From Cyanobacteriota bacterium (lineage in GTDB: Bacteria; Acidobacteriota; Vicinamibacteria; Vicinamibacterales; UBA2999), in contig JAIEMQ010000003.1 in NCBI GenBank assembly GCA_019752015.1, positions 1 through 64,000 of the forward strand: a stretch of 64,000 nt of DNA. Direction: 5' to 3'. The stretch's first letter is position 1. Each line of letters starts with the position of its first letter. Positions 1 through 8,509 of the stretch are shown one piece after another. The notes below the pieces were generated by a model. The model saw only the letters and a program-made list of their open reading frames with translations, did no database searches and was not told the DNA's origin. A program made the translations under genes and the position numbers.

Positions 1-33
1 TTCGACGCCACCCTCGCGAGCGGCTCCGCATGA
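1..33 (+). CDS. 3' end of an unidentified gene (partial)
   Basis: Only the last ten codons would be in the window, ending in TGA at 31-33. They read FDATLASGSA, which is too short to identify. The frame is chosen only because it stays open from base 1 and stops before the next ribosome-binding site. The call is tentative. Confidence 0.3.
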   Translation, partial: FDATLASGSA

Positions 34-125
34 CTCGGGGTCGGTGTGGGTCGCTAGCCCTTTACCGTATGACTCTTTCATTCACTACACCTCGCCGGTT
101 TAACCCGGCGCACAAAGAGGAGCTC

Positions 126-715
126 ATGTCGACCGCCACACATGTTCGCCAGCACAACAGCATCCTTGCCGGTGCGGAAAAACGCACGCTGATCTGGATT
201 GCCGAACGGCTGCCGCGCTGGATCAATTCGGATCATCTGTCGGCGCTCGGGCCTGGCGGCCATGGCCGGCGCCGGCGCGTCGTTCGTTATTGCCGGGACG
301 GATCCCGTTGCAGGCGCGTCACTTGTAGTGCTGTGCTTGATCCTCAACTGGTTGGGCGACAGCCTCGACGGCACGCTCGCCCGCGTCCGCGATCGGCAGC
401 GGCCGCGTTACGGCTATTACGTCGATTACGTTATTGATCTCGCCGGCACCGCCCTGCTGTTTGCCGGTCCGGCGATGTCGGGATACATGTCACCGATGAT
501 TGCCACGCTCGTGGGGGCCAACCGAGCTGCGCATCCTGATGGCGGCCGGCGCGATCGCGCTGATCAATACGCCGACGGTCGATCCGTTCGGAATCGGCGC
601 GATCCGCTTGTGGGATCTTGGCGGCGTGATCGGCGCGGTCGGCATGGTGATGACGTTCGTGATCACCTCGGCGCGGAACGTGCGCGCGTTGTATATCGAG
701 GAGACGCGCCGATGA
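126..715 (+). pseudogene. CDP-alcohol phosphatidyltransferase, two frameshifts
   Basis: This is a membrane enzyme family that transfers a phosphatidyl group from a CDP-alcohol to an alcohol acceptor. Reading starts at ATG 126 after an AGAGGAG ribosome-binding site, in frame 3. After the residues DHLSALG it must move to frame 1 near 248-251, in a GGG run. It moves again to frame 2 in the GGGGG run near 510-515, and ends at TGA 713-715. Across these shifts the family motif is intact: DSLDG, then AR, nine residues, G, three, D, three, D. Hydrophobic segments follow. Both shifts are one extra G in a G run, which fits sequencing or assembly error as well as real decay. The stop overlaps the GtrA start (ATGA), so the two genes are probably coupled. 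Confidence 0.75.
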
Positions 716-1902
716 AGCGTTTCGCGCGATTTGCCGTCGCGGGCACGGGTGGCTTCGTCGTCCAGGTCGGGATGCTGGCCGTCCTCAACTCGATCCCTGG
801 CGTCCATTACCTGGTGGCCACGGCGATCGCGGTCGAAGCCGCGATTCTGTCGAACTTCGCCTGGCATTACCGCTGGACGTGGCGAGACCGCGCCGGGTCG
901 TGGGTCGATCAACTGATCCGGTTCAACGCGCTCAATGCGATTACGTCGATTTGCGGGAGCATCTTTCTCACCGCGCTGTTCGTCGAAGTAGTAGGGTTGC
1001 ATGTTGTGACCGCGAACATTGCCAGCGTCGTCGCCCTGTCGGTGATCAATTTCATCGGCGCCAATACGCTCGTATTCCGTGCCGCGGCTTCGATTGCGGT
1101 CGTGATGCTGGCGGCGTCGGCGTCCTCCGCCCAGGCGTCGAACCTGGAAGCGACGCTGCAGGCGAAGACGGCTCGCGACTTCGCGAAATACGTCGCGGCC
1201 GTGGAGGCGCGCAGGGCGCGTGAGATCGAGAAGCAGGAACCGTTTCTGGACATCGAGCGGCTGTCGCCCGATCAGCGCGCGAAGGCATTTGCGGCGTTGA
1301 AGCGCGGCGAGGTGATCGTCACCCGCGGCGCCGCCTACGACTCGGGCACCAACGAAATCGCGATCGACGGCGGCCTCGTCAATCACTGGCGCGGCACCGT
1401 GTTCGTGCCGAAGGTGAAGCTGGAGAACCTGCTGAAGGTGCTGCAGGAGCCGCAAACCGACAAGCACAAGCAGGAAGACGTGCTGTCGTCGAAAGTCGTG
1501 TCGCGCGACGGCGATTCGCAGAAGGTCTACCTGCGGCTGCGCCGGACGAAGTTCGTCACCGTCGTCTACGACACCGAATACGACGTCGACTATTTCAGGC
1601 TGTCGCCGGAGCGCGCCTACAGCAACAGCATTTCGACGAAAGTCGTCGAGATCGAAAATGCCGGCACGCCGAAAGAGCGGGCGCTGCCCGAAGGTAACGA
1701 TCACGGCTACATGTGGCGGCTCAATTCGTACTGGCGCTACAAGCAGCACGAGGACGGCGTGCTGGTCGAGATTGAATCGCTGACGCTGAGCCGCGATCTG
1801 CCGGCGATCATCGGGCCGCTGATCCGGCCGATTGTGAACAGCACCGCGCGGGAATCGATGACCCGGACGCTCGCCTCGGTGCGGGCGCGGTTCATGAGTT
1901 AA
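712..1902 (+). CDS. GtrA-family membrane protein fused to a secreted SRPBCC-like domain
   Basis: Residues 1-123 are a complete GtrA/DPMS-like domain with four predicted membrane helices and the usual NFxGANTLVFR ending. This family takes part in moving polyprenyl-linked sugars for cell-surface glycans. Residues 124-142 then read like a signal peptide (a hydrophobic stretch ending AQA). Residues 143-396 match in style a secreted acidobacterial family of about 250 residues, START/SRPBCC-like, with a conserved GYMWRLNSYWR segment. An internal ATG at 1105 (with GTG at 1102) could start the second protein separately, but no stop separates them. As a fusion, the fifth helix would place the second domain outside the cell. 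The gene overlaps the upstream phosphatidyltransferase by 4 bp. Confidence 0.75.
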   Translation: MKRFARFAVAGTGGFVVQVGMLAVLNSIPGVHYLVATAIAVEAAILSNFAWHYRWTWRDRAGSWVDQLIRFNALNAITSICGSIFLTALFVEVVGLHVVTANIASVVALSVINFIGANTLVFRAAASIAVVMLAASASSAQASNLEATLQAKTARDFAKYVAAVEARRAREIEKQEPFLDIERLSPDQRAKAFAALKRGEVIVTRGAAYDSGTNEIAIDGGLVNHWRGTVFVPKVKLENLLKVLQEPQTDKHKQEDVLSSKVVSRDGDSQKVYLRLRRTKFVTVVYDTEYDVDYFRLSPERAYSNSISTKVVEIENAGTPKERALPEGNDHGYMWRLNSYWRYKQHEDGVLVEIESLTLSRDLPAIIGPLIRPIVNSTARESMTRTLASVRARFMS

Positions 1903-1934
1903 CCGACCGGAGGTCCGTCCAGCATAATAGCGGG

Positions 1935-4163
1935 ATGAAGACTGACCTGGCGGGCCTCGAGCTGACGGAGCTCGAAGCGTTCGTCCAGTCGCTCGGCCAC
2001 AAGAAGTTCCACGCCAAGCAGATCTACCACTGGATCTGGAAGCGCGGCGTGACGGACTTTGCCGGGATGACCAATCTCAGCCGCGAGCTGCGCGCCGCGC
2101 TGTCGGAAAAGGCGATCGTCTCGCTGCCGGAAGTCGTGCAGCACCAGGTCTCCGAGGACGGCACCCAGAAATTCGTGCTGCGGCTTGCCGACGGCAAGCA
2201 GATCGAATCCGTCTTCATTCCCGACACCCCGAAGCAGACCTTCTGCGTATCGACGCAGGTCGGCTGCGCCATGGGCTGCGCCTTCTGCCTCACCGGCAAG
2301 ATGGGATTGATTCGCCACCTCTCGGCGTCCGAGATCGCCGGGCAGGTCCGTCTGCTCGCGCGCTCGCTCGATCTCCTCGACAAGTCCTTCAACATCGTGC
2401 TGATGGGCATGGGCGAGCCGCTGCAGAACTACGACAACACGATGAAGGCAATGCGGATGCTGAACGAGAAGGAAGGGCTCGACATGCATCCGAAACGGGT
2501 CACGCTGTCGACGGTCGGCCTGGTGCCGCAGATGGACAGGCTCGCGCAGGAAGAGCTGATGCCGAACCTCGCGGTGTCGCTGCACGCATCGAGCGAAGAC
2601 GTCCGCGCCTCGATCGTGCCGCCGAGCAGGAAGTACACGATGCAGGACGTGATCGACGCCTGCAAGCGCTTCCCGCTCTCGAAGCGCCGCCGCATCATGT
2701 TCGAGTACGTGATGCTGGCGGGCGTCAACGATTCGGACGAGGATGCGCGCAGGCTGGTCAAGGTATTGGCCGGCGTCAAGGCCAAGGTCAACCTGCTGCC
2801 GCTCAACGCCGCGCCCGGCATACCGTTCGAGCGGCCGTCGGATGAGCGCATCAACACGTTCGCGAAGATCCTCGCCGGCAAGGGGCTGATGGTCTCGGTG
2901 CGCAAGAGCCGCGGCCGCGATATTCGCGCGGCATGCGGGCAGTTGATCGTCGAGGGCCAGTCGAACAGGAAATCAGCTGCGCAGAAACTCGCTTCAGCAC
3001 TGGTGTTGCTCTTGATGGTTGCCGGTTGCGCCAGCGAGCCGCAGTCCTGGACCGCGTTGCAACGCAGTGTCAGCGGTTCCGGCGACACGGCTCAGAAAGA
3101 CGCGGTCATCGAGAAGTTCATCGCCAGCAAGGGCGGCACGCCGATCGTTGAAAACCAGACGCGGCTGATCTTCCTGGTCAAGGACAAGAACGGCCAGACC
3201 CCGAGAATTGTCGGCGACTTCAACAACTGGGCGGCAACACCGCAGGGCGGCTACGACGCCACGATCGGGACGACGAAGCGCATTGAGGGCTCGTCGTGGT
3301 CGTATCTCGAGGGCAAGTCGTATACGAACGCGCGCCTCGAGTACGGGTTTCTGTACGACAAGGAATACGCGACCGATCCGATGAACAAGCGGACGGTGCA
3401 GGCATTTGCGGGGCCGCGTTCAGAAGTGCGGATGCCGTTCTGGGTCGCACAGCCCGAAGTCGATGAGTCAGGTTCCGCGCCAAAGGGCGAGCTGATCGCC
3501 GAATCATTTCAATCGCGTTCGCTCGGCGGCACGCGGCGGGTGTGGTTCTACCTGCCTCCGGGATACGCATCCAACAAGGACGCGTTGTATCCAACGATGT
3601 ACGTTCTCGACGGTGCGAACTACGTCGGGAAGATGGACGTGCCCAGGGTCCTCGATCACCTGATCTCGAACAAGTCGATCCCGCCGGTGATCGCGGTGTT
3701 CTCGGAGCCGGCCGATCGGCAGGAAGAGTATTCGCGCAACCCGACATGGCGCGCGTTCATCGCCAACGAGCTCGTGCCCGCGGTCGACAAGCGATTTCGA
3801 ACATTCCCGACACCGGATCACCGCGTAATTCTCGGCAGCTCGCTGGCCGCTTATGGCGCGATCGATCTTGCCGTCGCCGCGCCGTCGGTGTTCGGCCTCT
3901 GCGCCGCCATCGCGCCGCCGGTGCAGACGGCGACCATCGTCTTGAATCAGCCGGCCGCGCGCGCCTCAGTGGTCTCAATCAGGTTTTTCGTCATGGGCGG
4001 CGTCTACGACGCGATGATTGACGGCGCGCGCCTGCTGCGGACCACGCTCGACGGATATCAAGCGCCGGTGACGTACCTCGAAGTTCCGGAAGGTCACAAC
4101 ACGAACACGTTCAGGGCGCATCTCGATGATGCGTTAAAGGCGTTATTGCCGTCAGGGTCGTAG
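1935..4163 (+). CDS. rlmN: 23S rRNA/tRNA adenine-C2 methyltransferase RlmN fused in frame to a lipoprotein esterase
   Basis: Residues 1 to about 336 are a full RlmN: a radical-SAM CAMGCAFC cluster motif, GMGEPLxNYDN, and the C-terminal catalytic cysteine in AACGQL. RlmN methylates A2503 of 23S rRNA and A37 of tRNA. The frame then continues without a stop into a basic and hydrophobic stretch ending LMVAGC, a lipobox with Cys at about residue 365. Next come an E-set/CBM48-like segment ([11 protein letters not shown]) and an esterase-D/enterochelin-esterase fold with GSSLAA as nucleophile motif and a late EGHN histidine. TTG at 2943 is a plausible separate start for the lipoprotein. A cytoplasmic RNA enzyme joined to a lipoprotein makes little sense as one chain, so two products or a lost stop codon are likely. 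The 3' end overlaps purD (convergent) by 12 bp. Confidence 0.85.
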   Translation: MKTDLAGLELTELEAFVQSLGHKKFHAKQIYHWIWKRGVTDFAGMTNLSRELRAALSEKAIVSLPEVVQHQVSEDGTQKFVLRLADGKQIESVFIPDTPKQTFCVSTQVGCAMGCAFCLTGKMGLIRHLSASEIAGQVRLLARSLDLLDKSFNIVLMGMGEPLQNYDNTMKAMRMLNEKEGLDMHPKRVTLSTVGLVPQMDRLAQEELMPNLAVSLHASSEDVRASIVPPSRKYTMQDVIDACKRFPLSKRRRIMFEYVMLAGVNDSDEDARRLVKVLAGVKAKVNLLPLNAAPGIPFERPSDERINTFAKILAGKGLMVSVRKSRGRDIRAACGQLIVEGQSNRKSAAQKLASALVLLLMVAGCASEPQSWTALQRSVSGSGDTAQKDAVIEKFIASKGGTPIVENQTRLIFLVKDKNGQTPRIVGDFNNWAATPQGGYDATIGTTKRIEGSSWSYLEGKSYTNARLEYGFLYDKEYATDPMNKRTVQAFAGPRSEVRMPFWVAQPEVDESGSAPKGELIAESFQSRSLGGTRRVWFYLPPGYASNKDALYPTMYVLDGANYVGKMDVPRVLDHLISNKSIPPVIAVFSEPADRQEEYSRNPTWRAFIANELVPAVDKRFRTFPTPDHRVILGSSLAAYGAIDLAVAAPSVFGLCAAIAPPVQTATIVLNQPAARASVVSIRFFVMGGVYDAMIDGARLLRTTLDGYQAPVTYLEVPEGHNTNTFRAHLDDALKALLPSGS
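2943..4163 (+). other. Secreted esterase segment of the RlmN fusion (possible separate gene)
   Basis: This is the lipoprotein-esterase part of the fused frame, read from TTG 2943. The signal has a basic NRK start, an LVLLL core and the AGC lipobox. The mature part would be about 375 residues with an N-terminal sugar-binding-like beta domain and a serine esterase domain (GSSLAAYG nucleophile elbow). The family hydrolyses esters in the periplasm or at the outer membrane; the substrate cannot be told. No strong ribosome-binding site precedes TTG 2943, so translation may depend on coupling to rlmN. Confidence 0.5.
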
Positions 4164-5414
4164 GGCCTTGCGGCCGATGTCGCGGCGATATTGCATGCCG
4201 TCGAACTTGATCTTGCTCGCCGCTTCGTAAGCGCGCCCGATCGCGATCTCGAAGGACGGCGCGGTCGCCATCACGGTCATCACGCGGCCGCCGGACGTGA
4301 CCAGATCATTGCCCTTTTTCCTGACGCCGGCGAAGAAGATCTGCACGTCGGGGCAATCGCGATCGACATCGGCGAGGCCGTGAATGACGTCGCCAGTGCG
4401 CACGTCACCAGGGTAACCGCTCGCTGCCAAGACGATACCGACGGCAACGTCATCAGTCGGGCGGACGCCGAGGATGCCGCGGTGCGAAACCAGTTCCGAC
4501 AGCGAATTCACCAGCGGGAGGACGACTTGGGCTTCCGGGTCTCCGAAACGGACATTGAATTCGATCACCTTTGGCCCATCCGGCGTCAGCATCAAGCCGC
4601 AATAGAGGAAGCCTCGAAACGGATGGCCCTCGGCAACCATGCCCTTCAACACTGGTTCGACGACCGTCCTCTCGATCTGCCTCTGCAGCGCACCATTCAT
4701 CAACGGGCTCGGCGCGAACGCGCCCATGCCGCCGGTGTTGGGACCCTGATCGTTGTCGAAGATTCGCTTGTGGTCCTGCGCCGACAGCATCGGCACGTAG
4801 TGATCGCCGTACGCCGCGACGAAGAACGAGACTTCCGGACCGGTGAGCAATTCCTCGAGGACGACGCGCGAGCCGGCATCGCCGAAGCTCCTGTCGATCA
4901 TCGCGGCGGCAACCGCCGCTTCGGCCGTCTCTCGATCGGGCGCCACGACGACGCCCTTGCCGGCGGCCAGACCATCAGCCTTGACAACCAGCGCGTCGCC
5001 AAATTCGCCGGAGCGAATCGCGCTGAGCGCCGCATCCGACGACGTGCAGACGCGGTAACGCGCGGTCGGCACGTGGTGGCGCTGCATGAAATCTTTCGCG
5101 AATGCCTTGCTGGTCTCGAGCTGCGCGGCGCCCCTGGTCGGGCCGAACACGCGACGGCCTTCCGCTTCGAACCGATCGGCGAGGCCGTTGCCGAGCGGCG
5201 CTTCAGGACCGACAACGGTGAGATCGATTCGCGCGCGATCGACGAGCCGAATCACGGCGTCGGTGTCCAATACGTCGATTGATTCGGTGGGGATGGTGCG
5301 CGCGATGCCGGCGTTGCCGGGCGCGCAGATCACGTGGCTGACGTCTGGTTCTCGAGAGAGCTTCCAGGCCAGGGCGTGCTCGCGCGCGCCGGAGCCCAAC
5401 ACAAGGATACGCAA
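4152..5414 (-). CDS. purD: Phosphoribosylamine-glycine ligase (GARS)
   Basis: Second step of de novo purine synthesis: ATP-dependent joining of glycine to 5-phosphoribosylamine in the cytosol. At 420 residues it has the usual length. Visible marks are the N-terminal [14 protein letters not shown] nucleotide loop, [11 protein letters not shown] in the ATP-grasp, the [13 protein letters not shown] segment, and [10 protein letters not shown] with the metal-binding residues. The start is TTG; no ATG fits the conserved MRILVLGSG beginning. It is convergent with the rlmN-esterase gene, and no other pur gene is adjacent. Confidence 0.95.
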   Translation of the reverse strand: MRILVLGSGAREHALAWKLSREPDVSHVICAPGNAGIARTIPTESIDVLDTDAVIRLVDRARIDLTVVGPEAPLGNGLADRFEAEGRRVFGPTRGAAQLETSKAFAKDFMQRHHVPTARYRVCTSSDAALSAIRSGEFGDALVVKADGLAAGKGVVVAPDRETAEAAVAAAMIDRSFGDAGSRVVLEELLTGPEVSFFVAAYGDHYVPMLSAQDHKRIFDNDQGPNTGGMGAFAPSPLMNGALQRQIERTVVEPVLKGMVAEGHPFRGFLYCGLMLTPDGPKVIEFNVRFGDPEAQVVLPLVNSLSELVSHRGILGVRPTDDVAVGIVLAASGYPGDVRTGDVIHGLADVDRDCPDVQIFFAGVRKKGNDLVTSGGRVMTVMATAPSFEIAIGRAYEAASKIKFDGMQYRRDIGRKALRP

Positions 5415-5430
5415 GGCGCCTACTTAGCTT

Positions 5431-5449
5431 GTCGGCCCTCCGGGCCGAC
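5431..5449. repeat. Palindrome upstream of purD, REP-like
   Basis: GTCGGCCC and GGGCCGAC form an 8-bp perfect stem around TCC, followed by GGTCTAAA. The same palindrome-then-GTCTAA layout occurs at 27587-27625. It lies in the purD 5' region, so it is not a terminator for purD. Confidence 0.6.
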
Positions 5450-5542
5450 GGTCTAAACGCTTGATTCTAAACGGCTTATTTGCGCCATGAAGGCCGCTGG
5501 GGTTGTGATAGCCTAACATACTTGGCCCAATCATCTAGTGAC

Positions 5543-5574
5543 CTGGTGATCTGGTGATCTGGTGATCTGGTGAT
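5543..5574. repeat. Four-copy CTGGTGAT tandem array before rpsU
   Basis: Four exact, contiguous 8-bp copies of CTGGTGAT, with a weaker fifth copy to the left. It ends about 20 bp before the rpsU ribosome-binding site, so it probably lies in the rpsU promoter or leader region. It belongs to the set of short junction arrays described in the findings. Confidence 0.9.
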
Positions 5575-5614
5575 TTGAGTGCCAAAGACCAATTGGGAGG
5601 AGGTGAATTCTTAG

Positions 5615-5812
5615 ATGGCCGAGGTGAAATTGCAGGAAGGTGAGTCGATCGAAAGCGCGTTGCGGCGTTTCAAGCGCAAGGTGCAGCAGGAAGACATCAT
5701 CAAGGACATCAAGAAGCACTCCTTCTACCTGAAACCGGGCGACAAGCGTCGAGCAAAACAGGCGCTCGCCCGGAAGCGTAATCGCAAGAAGATGCGCCGG
5801 GAAACGGAGTAA
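5615..5812 (+). CDS. rpsU: 30S ribosomal protein S21
   Basis: This 65-residue basic protein has the S21 signature: SIESALRRFKRK near the start and a Lys/Arg-rich tail (KRRAKQALARKRNRKK). S21 joins the small subunit and helps initiation. A very strong ribosome-binding site, GGAGGAGGTGA, sits about 10 bp before ATG 5615. It appears to be a single-gene unit: a tandem repeat array lies upstream and an intrinsic terminator downstream. Confidence 0.96.
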   Translation: MAEVKLQEGESIESALRRFKRKVQQEDIIKDIKKHSFYLKPGDKRRAKQALARKRNRKKMRRETE

Positions 5813-5878
5813 CAGTCAGCGTCCGTGTGATAGATTACGGGCGCCTAGCGCGCGGAGCGCGCCAAGAAATACTGGTAA

Positions 5879-5911
5879 CCAGCCAAGGCGAAGACCTTGG
5901 CTGGTCTTTGT
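5879..5911 (+). terminator. Intrinsic terminator after rpsU
   Basis: A perfect 10-bp stem, CCAGCCAAGG with CCTTGGCTGG around CGAAGA, followed by TCTTTGT. It lies 67 bp after the rpsU stop and 31 bp before the STAS gene, so it should separate the two transcripts. Confidence 0.85.
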
Positions 5912-5941
5912 AAGAGATTATCGACGCAGGGGACCTAGCGA

Positions 5942-6280
5942 ATGGAAATCGTCGAACGCACCGTGAGTGATGTGACCGTCCTCGACCTCAAGGGCAAGAT
6001 GACCCTGGGCGAAGGCGACGAGTTGCTGAAGGACAAGATCAATAGCCTGCTGGCCAGCGGCAAGAAGAAGCTGTTGCTGAACCTCGAAGCTGTTCCCTAC
6101 ATCGACAGCGCGGGCCTCGGCGAAGTGGTTCGCACCTACACCACGGTGAGCCGCCAGGGCGGCAGCCTCAAGCTGCTCAACCTGACCAAGCGCATCGAGG
6201 ATCTGCTGTCGATCACCAAGCTGCTGACCGTGTTCGACACGTTCGACTCCGAGGCGGAAGCGATCAAGAGCTACAAGTAA
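5942..6280 (+). CDS. STAS-domain protein (anti-sigma factor antagonist type)
   Basis: This 112-residue single STAS domain is of the SpoIIAA/RsbV kind. The conserved loop YIDSAGLGE places the phosphorylatable serine at residue 56. Such proteins bind anti-sigma kinases or partner-switching modules when unphosphorylated. No anti-sigma kinase, phosphatase or sigma factor lies nearby, so the partner is unknown. The next gene starts 8 bp after the stop, which suggests co-transcription with the UbiA-family gene. Confidence 0.9.
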   Translation: MEIVERTVSDVTVLDLKGKMTLGEGDELLKDKINSLLASGKKKLLLNLEAVPYIDSAGLGEVVRTYTTVSRQGGSLKLLNLTKRIEDLLSITKLLTVFDTFDSEAEAIKSYK

Positions 6281-6287
6281 GGCTTTT

Positions 6288-7193
6288 TTGTCAGTGACGA
6301 CTCGGTCAACGGCGGCGAGCCTGTTCGTTTCGCTGCGACCGGATCAGTGGACCAAGAACCTGATTGTTTTTGCGGCACTGATTTTCGCCGTCAAATTGCT
6401 CGATCCGGCCGCCACGGCGAAAGCCTCGGCGGCCTTTTTGATTTTCTGCGCGCTGTCCGGCGCCGTCTACCTGATTAACGACGTCGCGGATCGCGAGCAG
6501 GATCGGCTGCATCCGATTAAGCAGAAGCGGCCGATTGCATCAGGGGACTTGGCGCCGGGCACCGCGATGACTGCCGCGGTGGTGCTGAGCGCGCTCGCGC
6601 TGGCCGCGGCATTTTATCTGCGGCCGGTGTTCGGGGTGGCGGCCGCCGCCTACCTCGCGTTGTTCGTCGTCTATACCCGCTCGCTGAAGCACCTCGTCGT
6701 CCTCGATGTGATGACGATCGCTATCGGCTTCGTGCTGCGGGCGGTGGCGGGAGGATTGGTAATCAGCGTGCACATCAGTAACTGGCTGTTGATCTGCACG
6801 ATGCTCGGGGCGTTGTTCCTCGGCTTCGCGAAGCGGCGTCACGAGATGACGCTGCTCGCGGCCGGGGCCAGAGGACACCGCCGCATTTTGGAGGAGTACG
6901 ACCCGTACTTGCTCGATCAGATGATTGGTGTAGTAGCCGCGGCCACGATGGTCGCCTACATCATTTACTGCGCGAGCCCTGAAACGCACGCTTACTTCGG
7001 CACCGAGTGGATGGTGCTGACGACGCCGTTTCCGATCTATGGCCTGTTCCGGTATCTCTACCTCGTGCACCGCAAGGCTGGCGGGGGAAGTCCATCGGAT
7101 CTGCTGATCGAGGATCGGCCGCTGCTCGCGTGCGTGTTGTTGTGGGGGCTCACGTCGATCGCCATCATCTACGGCGGCAGGCTCGGATCGTAA
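6288..7193 (+). CDS. UbiA-family prenyltransferase, decaprenyl-phosphate phosphoribosyltransferase type
   Basis: A polytopic membrane protein of about 300 residues. The Asp-rich motif NDVADREQDRLHP followed by KRPIASG is typical of the UbiA branch that moves phosphoribose from PRPP to polyprenyl phosphate, the first step to decaprenyl-phosphate-arabinose-like donors. The RPxQWTKN start also fits that branch. The start is TTG 6288 or GTG 6294. It opens the glycan cluster, and its position suggests it supplies a pentose donor or a related lipid-linked sugar to the later glycosyltransferases. The exact substrate is inferred. Confidence 0.8.
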   Translation: MSVTTRSTAASLFVSLRPDQWTKNLIVFAALIFAVKLLDPAATAKASAAFLIFCALSGAVYLINDVADREQDRLHPIKQKRPIASGDLAPGTAMTAAVVLSALALAAAFYLRPVFGVAAAAYLALFVVYTRSLKHLVVLDVMTIAIGFVLRAVAGGLVISVHISNWLLICTMLGALFLGFAKRRHEMTLLAAGARGHRRILEEYDPYLLDQMIGVVAAATMVAYIIYCASPETHAYFGTEWMVLTTPFPIYGLFRYLYLVHRKAGGGSPSDLLIEDRPLLACVLLWGLTSIAIIYGGRLGS

Positions 7194-7200
7194 GAGGTTA

Positions 7201-8478
7201 TTGGCACGATCTAAGGTCGCATTAGTCAAGACGACGCCGGCGACGGTCCGCAGGGACACGCACGCCGTGATGAACCTGGCCGGGTATCAGGACGTCCTCG
7301 CCAAGGACGCCGACACCGCGCTCAAGGTCAACATCTCCTGGCATTTCTTTTTTCCGGGTTCCTCCACGACGCCGTGGCAGCTCGACGGCGTGATCCAGGC
7401 GATGAAACAGGACGGCTACACGCCGGAGCTGATTCACGCCTGCCACAACCGCACCGTCGTCATCGACGCGCATCTTGGCGAAGCCGAGAACAAGCAGCTG
7501 CCGGTCGTGCAGGCGCACGGCCTGCGCAACATCCATCTCTATGAAGGCAACGAGCCGTGGATCAACGTCCGCGACGCCGTCGGCGATCTCGCGGACAGGT
7601 TCCTCTGCCTGAACGACGTCTACCCCGACGGCTTCATGATTCCGAAGCGCTTCATCGGCGAGAACATCCTGCACCTGCCGACGGTGAAGACGCACGTGTT
7701 CACGACGACGACGGGCGCAATGAAGAACGCGTTCGGCGGCCTGTTGAACGAGAAGCGGCACTGGACGCATCCGGTGATCCACGAGACGCTCGTCGATCTG
7801 CTGATGATCCAGAAGAAGATTCACCGCGGCGTCTTCGCCGTGATGGACGGCACGTTCGCGGGCGACGGTCCCGGCCCGCGCTGCATGGTGCCGCACGTCA
7901 AGAACGTGATGCTGGCGAGCGCCGATCAGGTGGCGATCGATGCGGTGGCGGCGAAGCTGATGGGCTTCGATCCGATGTCGATCAAGTACATCCGGATGGC
8001 GCACGACCTCGGGCTCGGCTGCGGCGATCCGCGCGACATCGAGATCGCCGGCGATCCGGACGCGGCGAAGGAGAACTGGAAGTTCGTCGGCCCGTTCCAG
8101 AAGATGACCTTCGCGGCGCGGATGCAGCACAAGATTTACTGGGGACCGATGAAGAAGCCGATCGAGTGGTCCCTGAAGACGGTGCTGGCGCCGTGGGCCT
8201 ACATTGCCAGCGTCATCTATCACGACAGTCTGTGGTACCCGCTCAACGCGGAGAAATACATTCACTCCGTCCTCGGCAGCGAATGGGGACGGCTGTTCGA
8301 GAACTGGGAACGGCTCACACCGGACGTCAACGGCTTCCCGGAAGTCGGGGAAGCGCCGGCCGCAATCACGCGCGCCGGCATGCACGCGTTCAAACAGTCA
8401 CTGGGGATTCTCGGCACCTGCATCAAGGAAGCGCCCGAGTTCGGCCACAGAAAGCGCAGAAAGCACAGACCCGCTTGA
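7201..8478 (+). CDS. DUF362-domain protein
   Basis: This 425-residue soluble protein matches DUF362: LKVNISWHFFFPGSSTTPWQ near the start, then HLPTVKTHVFTTTTGAMKN and the GPGPR segment. No ferredoxin-like cysteine cluster is visible, unlike DUF362 proteins that carry 4Fe-4S domains. The start is TTG 7201 with an AGAGG site just upstream, 7 bp after the previous stop. Function is unknown; context is cell-surface glycan synthesis. The last codons are written by a 9-bp repeat and give a basic tail (HRKRRKHRPA). Confidence 0.8.
   Translation: MARSKVALVKTTPATVRRDTHAVMNLAGYQDVLAKDADTALKVNISWHFFFPGSSTTPWQLDGVIQAMKQDGYTPELIHACHNRTVVIDAHLGEAENKQLPVVQAHGLRNIHLYEGNEPWINVRDAVGDLADRFLCLNDVYPDGFMIPKRFIGENILHLPTVKTHVFTTTTGAMKNAFGGLLNEKRHWTHPVIHETLVDLLMIQKKIHRGVFAVMDGTFAGDGPGPRCMVPHVKNVMLASADQVAIDAVAAKLMGFDPMSIKYIRMAHDLGLGCGDPRDIEIAGDPDAAKENWKFVGPFQKMTFAARMQHKIYWGPMKKPIEWSLKTVLAPWAYIASVIYHDSLWYPLNAEKYIHSVLGSEWGRLFENWERLTPDVNGFPEVGEAPAAITRAGMHAFKQSLGILGTCIKEAPEFGHRKRRKHRPA
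8446..8472. repeat. Three-copy 9-bp array at the end of the DUF362 gene
   Basis: Units CACAGAAAG, CGCAGAAAG and CACAGACCC run through the last codons of the DUF362 gene. The same order of units occurs at 11220-11246, and a related 8-bp version at 31493-31524. Confidence 0.8.
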
Positions 8479-8509
8479 GCGCTGGGAAGACACAACAGGG
8501 ATTATCGCG

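Noticed and set aside
126-715. Programmed frameshifting in the CDP-alcohol transferase
   Set aside because: The two shifts occur at simple G runs without a recognisable slippery heptamer plus downstream structure; extra bases by error or mutation are simpler.
5813-5880. Possible small RNA after rpsU
   Set aside because: The only clear structure is the terminator at 5879-5911. A promoter for a separate transcript is not visible.
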